NCBI GenBank assembly: GCA_035718275.1 | Contig: DASTHI010000003.1 | Span: forward strand, 80,957-144,956 | DNA length: 64,000 nucleotides | Direction of reading: 5' to 3' | From: Pseudolabrys sp035718275 | GTDB lineage: Bacteria > Pseudomonadota > Alphaproteobacteria > Rhizobiales > Xanthobacteraceae | Shown here: positions 60,960 to 64,000 of the stretch, in pieces | How positions within the stretch are numbered: position 1 is the first letter of the stretch | How the letters are laid out: each line of letters opens with the position of its first letter | Notes under the pieces: generated by a model | Told to the model about the DNA's origin: nothing | The model's input: only the letters and a program-made list of their open reading frames with translations | Databases searched by the model: none | Program-made: the position numbers and the translations under genes

Positions 60960-61940
60960 ATGAAGATCATTCGTAGCACCCTATTGGTCATGGCCGCCCT
61001 GGCGATTGCCTCCATGCCGGCCGCGGCACAGAATTATCCTACTCATCCCATCACCATGATCGTTCCATACGCAGCCGGCGGCCCAAGCGATGTTGTCGCC
61101 CGCATCGTCGCGGATGGTATGAGCAAGGTGCTCGGCCAGAACATCGTGATCGAGAACGTCGGCGGCGCCGGCGGCACCATCGGCACCGGACGCGCGGCGG
61201 CAGCCAAGAACGACGGCTACACGGTACTTGCAGCGAGCATGGGATCGCATGTCTCGGCGCCCGCGCTCTATCCCAACCTGCACTACGATTCGACCAAGGA
61301 TTTCGTGCCGATCGGCCTCACTCTGCATGCGCCGGCGGCGGTCGTCGCTCGCAAGGACTTTCCGGCCAAGGACATCAAGGAATTTCTCACTTATGTGAAG
61401 GCGAACGGCTCAAAAGTGAAGCAGGCGCATGGCGGCGTTGGCGCGTCGTCCCACATGGCCTGCCTGCTGTTCACATCGCAGGCCGGGTTGAAGCCTGAAC
61501 TTGTGCCATACCGCGGCACCGGACCGGCGCTCAATGACGTGATCGGCGGGCACGTGGACTTCTTCTGTGAGCAGGTCGTGAGCATCAAGGGTGCTGTCCA
61601 GGGTGGCACCATCAAGGCCTATGTCGTTTCCGGCAACAATCGCTCCCCGGCCCTGCCCGATGTGCCATCAGCCAAGGAAGCGGGAATTCCCGACTACCAG
61701 ATCAGCATCTGGAGCGGCATCTTCGCGCCAAAGGGCACCCCGAAGGCAATTGCCGACAAGCTGACCGACGCCCTCAACAAGGCGCTCGATGATCCGGCGG
61801 TTGCCAAGAAGCTGGTCGACCTTGGCGGCACCGTGCCGCCGAAGTCCGACCGCGGCCAGGCCTATCTTGCGAAGCTGCTCAAGAGCGACATCGCACGCTG
61901 GGATCCGATTCTGAAGGCCGCCTCGGCAAAGACGAACTGA
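60960..61940 (+). CDS. Bug/TctC-family tripartite tricarboxylate transporter substrate-binding protein
   Basis: The 326-residue protein has a signal peptide at about 1-23 (LLVMAALAIASMPAAAQ) and the Bug fold: YPTHPITMIVPYAAGGPSDVVARIVA, ENVGGAGGTIGTGRAAAAKNDGYT and GASSHMACLLFTSQAG. Bug proteins bind carboxylates and other small acids. TctA/TctB membrane genes are absent nearby, the usual situation for the many orphan Bug genes in such genomes. The ATG at 60960 begins the signal peptide. A strong intrinsic terminator follows. Confidence 0.95.
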   Translation: MKIIRSTLLVMAALAIASMPAAAQNYPTHPITMIVPYAAGGPSDVVARIVADGMSKVLGQNIVIENVGGAGGTIGTGRAAAAKNDGYTVLAASMGSHVSAPALYPNLHYDSTKDFVPIGLTLHAPAAVVARKDFPAKDIKEFLTYVKANGSKVKQAHGGVGASSHMACLLFTSQAGLKPELVPYRGTGPALNDVIGGHVDFFCEQVVSIKGAVQGGTIKAYVVSGNNRSPALPDVPSAKEAGIPDYQISIWSGIFAPKGTPKAIADKLTDALNKALDDPAVAKKLVDLGGTVPPKSDRGQAYLAKLLKSDIARWDPILKAASAKTN

Positions 61941-61960
61941 GAATTCTAAGACGAACTGCG

Positions 61961-62004
61961 ACACGGGCGCGGCTGACCATGGCCGCGCCCGGTGTGCTTT
62001 TTTT
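61961..62004 (+). terminator. Intrinsic terminator after the Bug gene
   Basis: A stem of ten base pairs, CGGGCGCGGC at 61964-61973 with its complement at 61982-61991, closes an 8-nt loop and is extended below by ACA/TGT with a one-base bulge. It is followed closely by seven T residues at 61998-62004. This is a textbook rho-independent terminator, 20 bp after the stop. Confidence 0.93.
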
Positions 62005-62177
62005 GATGACAAGGGCAGGTGCTTGGGCCTGCGAAGTAGCGGCTTGGGCCTGCGAACGAGAGGACGGCGCGGGCGCTGTTCTCCGCGTTCACCAAAATTA
62101 AATTGCGGATGGCGTGAGGAAAAAGGACATGCCACTCCGATCGCCGGCACCCGCGTGAGACCGTTTCGTCAAAGGGG

Positions 62178-62858
62178 TCAGCTCTTGATTTCTGTGACCT
62201 TTGGTCTTCGATTGCCGCTCCAGCGATACTCGAAGTGAGCGCCCTGTCGGACATTGGTCACGAGCTTTGGCCGAAAACACACCAGACATTTCCCGCCACG
62301 GTGCCGCACGCTCCGATAAGTAATTCCGTTCGATCCGTTTTCTAGCAACTCTCGCGCCAGTGCCTGGCTCGCCGCATAGCTCTCTGGATCATGACATGCA
62401 TCGAAAGCTGGCGTCCGCCTGACGTCGTGAAGCTTGCAATCGAAATCCGCCAGGTATTGGCGCATCTGGACATACGTATCGTAGACGCCGATCTCATCCA
62501 GTTCCCTGGTCCTGTGATAAATCGTTTCCTCGATTGCTGTTTCCAGCTTGCGACCGGCATACCAGGCGCCGCGATCCGGATCGTTGAACCTGCCGCCTTC
62601 AGGGTTGGGATAGCAAAACGCCGCCATGATAACGCTTGCGCCTTGCACGCCGACCGCCCACTCGCTTTTTGGAATCGTATGGATCAGACCGTATTCGAGA
62701 GAAATGCGATCGTTTGTCCAGCCCTCCAATTCCAGGACGGTCGCGAGATCTTCAGCCGACGACACATCATCGAACAAGCCAACTGGCGGGAATCGGCTCG
62801 GAATGAGCCGATGCGTATTGCGGGCGCGGATCCGGACAAGATCCGGTGTCAATTCCAA
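62178..62858 (-). CDS. RES-domain toxin of a toxin-antitoxin pair
   Basis: The product of about 226 residues is a RES-domain protein. Family segments are THRLIPSRFPP near the N-terminus, GGRFNDPDRGAWYAGRKLETAIEE at about 88-111 with the conserved Tyr and Glu, and NGITYRSVRHRGGKCLVCF near the C-terminus with the conserved serine. RES toxins degrade or ADP-ribosylate using NAD and halt growth. The start is a TTG at 62858 or 62852; either overlaps the antitoxin stop, so translation is coupled. It is the downstream gene of the pair. Confidence 0.9.
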   Translation of the reverse strand: MELTPDLVRIRARNTHRLIPSRFPPVGLFDDVSSAEDLATVLELEGWTNDRISLEYGLIHTIPKSEWAVGVQGASVIMAAFCYPNPEGGRFNDPDRGAWYAGRKLETAIEETIYHRTRELDEIGVYDTYVQMRQYLADFDCKLHDVRRTPAFDACHDPESYAASQALARELLENGSNGITYRSVRHRGGKCLVCFRPKLVTNVRQGAHFEYRWSGNRRPKVTEIKS

Positions 62859-63292
62859 CCGCCGCGTCTTGCGTCGAGGAGTCTGCGGACACGATAGAGC
62901 GAATCCATCTCACCCTGTGCCATGAATTGCGCCGGAGTTCTGCCGCCGAAGATCGGATTCGCATTCGGCAATTTTACCCAGCGGTCTGCCAATGCGACGT
63001 CCGGAAAAAGGATGCGCAGATTTTTGAATATGCCAAGCACAAGAGAAATTCTGGTGAGGGCATCCAGCGACAACGTACCGACGTCCCCACCCTTATACTT
63101 GTAAAACGTCGACGCGGCCGGAGATCCGAGCAAAGCTATTTGCTCCTGAGTATCCAGACCCCAGCGGCGTGCAATATTGAAAAACGTTCGCATTGCGGGG
63201 GCGGACATGCGCTTGCGGACAGCCGGTTTGGCGCGATCTTCGGGACGGGTAGATGAAATGTGCTTGGCGGGTTTTGGCTTTCGGCGCGCCAT
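62849..63292 (-). CDS. Xre/MbcA/ParS-type antitoxin
   Basis: The 147-residue protein has a basic N-terminal tail (MARRKPKPAK), a helix-turn-helix-like region at about 33-75 and the C-terminal toxin-binding DUF2384 domain at about 85-147 (LFPDVALADRWVKLPNANPIFGGRTPAQFM). This is the usual partner of RES toxins, and antitoxins of this class repress their own promoter. The ATG at 63292 is used; an in-frame ATG 11 codons upstream lies inside the operator palindromes and is less likely. Its stop overlaps the toxin start. Confidence 0.9.
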   Translation of the reverse strand: MARRKPKPAKHISSTRPEDRAKPAVRKRMSAPAMRTFFNIARRWGLDTQEQIALLGSPAASTFYKYKGGDVGTLSLDALTRISLVLGIFKNLRILFPDVALADRWVKLPNANPIFGGRTPAQFMAQGEMDSLYRVRRLLDARRGGWN

Positions 63293-63300
63293 TCGATTTC

Positions 63301-63332
63301 TCCATATATGGACTTGTATCTCCATATATGGA
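63301..63332 (-). promoter_or_regulatory. Twin palindromic operator of the toxin-antitoxin operon
   Basis: TCCATATATGGA occurs at 63301-63312 and again at 63321-63332. Each copy is a perfect 12-bp palindrome and the centres are 20 bp apart, about two helical turns, so two antitoxin dimers could bind the same DNA face. The proximal copy includes the GGAG that serves as ribosome-binding site for the ATG at 63292. The AT-rich centre contrasts with the GC-rich surroundings. The role as antitoxin operator is inferred from position and from what is known of this TA class. Confidence 0.8.
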
Positions 63333-63419
63333 CAGACGCAAGGAATCAGCGGGACGGGTGCGACGAAACTTTTTGCCAGGACGCCCGGCAGAATCCGGTT
63401 ACAAGTCCGGCCATGATCC

Positions 63420-63530
63420 GGAGAGGCGTGCGCAGACTCTCATCCGCTCGTTCCCGCCCGACGTGGAGAGACGGTGCAGACTCTGCCTGCGAAACGCGCC
63501 GGCATGACATGGAGAGGTACTGCAGACTCT
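63420..63530. repeat. Three imperfect repeats with 45-46 bp period
   Basis: A unit of about 20 bp, starting GGAGAG and ending GCAGACTCT, occurs at 63420-63440, 63465-63484 and 63511-63530. The first and third copies continue with CA-A/T-CCGCTC. The intervening sequences are unrelated and about 24-26 bp long. The array is too short and degenerate for a CRISPR and has no cas genes near it. It is more likely a dispersed intergenic repeat of the genome. Confidence 0.7.
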
Positions 63531-63552
63531 CAACCGCTCAACCCCGTGGAAA

Positions 63553-63618
63553 GCGGGGATCCAGAACTTGGAAGCATCTCCGAAGTGAACGACCGCAGTA
63601 TTTGCGCTGGATTCCCGC
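63553..63618. repeat. Inverted repeat with nested hairpins
   Basis: GCGGGGATCCAG at 63553-63564 is inverted, with one mismatch, at 63607-63618. Each arm also forms a small hairpin of its own (CCCCG/CGGGG at 63542-63558, and CCGC/GCGG at 63615-63626). This REP/BIME-like layout suggests a dispersed palindromic element. Confidence 0.65.
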
Positions 63619-63639
63619 ATGCGCGGAAATGAGCGGATG

Positions 63640-64000
63640 GGAATCGGTGCCGCCTCGCAATCGTCATGGCCGGGCTCGCCCGCGACTAGCGGGCGCATGC
63701 CGAAGAATGAGACTTCAATGCTCCGCGCACGCTCCGGAACGACCAAGTCAAAATTTCTGATTCAATTGTCAAAGAGCCCGCGCTCCCAGCAAGGCAAGCG
63801 CCATCGCCCGTATTGTTTGATCGCGGCCCCGGGCAGGCCGGTCTTTCCTTTGCCCTCGCCAAAGCGAGGGGGATGGAGCACCGCGAGGCGCACCAACACA
63901 TTCTCCGCGCTTTGGGGGCGCGGCGTGCGTCCGGTGAGACGCACGCGCCCCGCGGCGCTCCACCTGCGGCTTTTCTGTCCCCGGCGCCGTGCTTCCCTGG
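63640..64000. other. Non-coding right edge with small hairpins
   Basis: No protein or RNA gene is recognised in these 361 bp. Two clean hairpins are visible: CCCTCGC/GCGAGGG at 63853-63870, and GCGTGCGTC/GACGCACGC at 63923-63946, neither followed by a T-run. All frames give short Arg/Pro/Ala-rich peptides without family. It may continue the repeat-rich intergenic region beyond the window. Confidence 0.4.

Noticed and set aside
63420..63530. CRISPR array
   Set aside because: There are only three imperfect repeats with conserved length of about 20 bp, and no cas genes or leader were seen.
63923..63946. Intrinsic terminator at the right edge
   Set aside because: The 9-bp hairpin is perfect but no T-run follows on either strand and no gene ends next to it.

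Overview
The window looks like chromosomal DNA from a GC-rich alphaproteobacterium of the Hyphomicrobiales (Rhizobiales), probably near Xanthobacteraceae/Nitrobacteraceae. This is inferred from protein resemblance and gene content, not from a search. The pointers are a hemC-hemD-mitofilin-hemY cluster divergent from tsaD-gpsA-EVE, the 180-kDa class of NAD-glutamate dehydrogenase, a Caulobacter-type cpa/tad pilus operon, orphan Bug/TctC and TAXI binding proteins, and HWE-type histidine kinase signalling. No rRNA, phage, transposase or CRISPR array was seen. Two tRNAs are present: Ala(CGC) at 6169-6244 and Thr(CGT) on the minus strand at 35071-35145.

Layout. Positions 1-6244 hold a nitrilase running off the left edge, an M50 protease with CBS domains, typA, a GNAT, folD, DUF167 and YggT genes, and tRNA-Ala. 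Positions 6373-11763 hold an isochorismatase-fold hydrolase, an orphan PAS/HWE kinase, a class-I glutamine amidotransferase, an SDR and an MFS carrier. Positions 11927-20137 are a minus-strand Tad pilus operon (cpaB-C-D-E, tadA-B-C, tadD) without pilin, prepilin peptidase or TadE/F genes. Positions 20544-30241 hold two complete NitT/TauT-type ABC importer operons that face each other. The plus operon starts with a CMD-family protein and ends with an alpha/beta hydrolase. The minus operon ends with a RidA-like protein and an M24-fold protein that has lost most metal ligands. A PcaB/PurB-like lyase follows on the right. Together these look like an uptake and breakdown island for small, probably nitrogen-containing organic compounds.

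Positions 31746-34857 hold an LplT-like MFS protein, a 32-residue membrane microprotein with a strong Shine-Dalgarno, and two tandem, diverged ParA/MinD-like ATPases that appear to be paralogues. Positions 35212-42282 hold the haem/Mic60 cluster and the divergent tsaD-gpsA-EVE set. Positions 42337-49888 carry a DUF1761 gene, acs, an RsmB-like rRNA methyltransferase, a heparinase II/III-like protein and purH. Positions 49914-57519 carry the giant NAD-glutamate dehydrogenase, a peroxidase-related protein with an unusual basic N-terminus, and ggt. Positions 57576-61940 hold a SEL1/TPR membrane protein and two divergent orphan solute-binding proteins, the second followed by a clear intrinsic terminator.

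The right end (62178-64000) holds a RES/Xre-type toxin-antitoxin pair whose promoter region carries two identical 12-bp perfect palindromes. After it comes about 670 bp of non-coding sequence with three 45-46 bp spaced repeats, an inverted repeat and small hairpins. The strongest candidates for something new are the paired ATPases with the microprotein, the two-importer catabolic island with its metal-ligand-depleted M24 protein, and the repeat block at the right edge.
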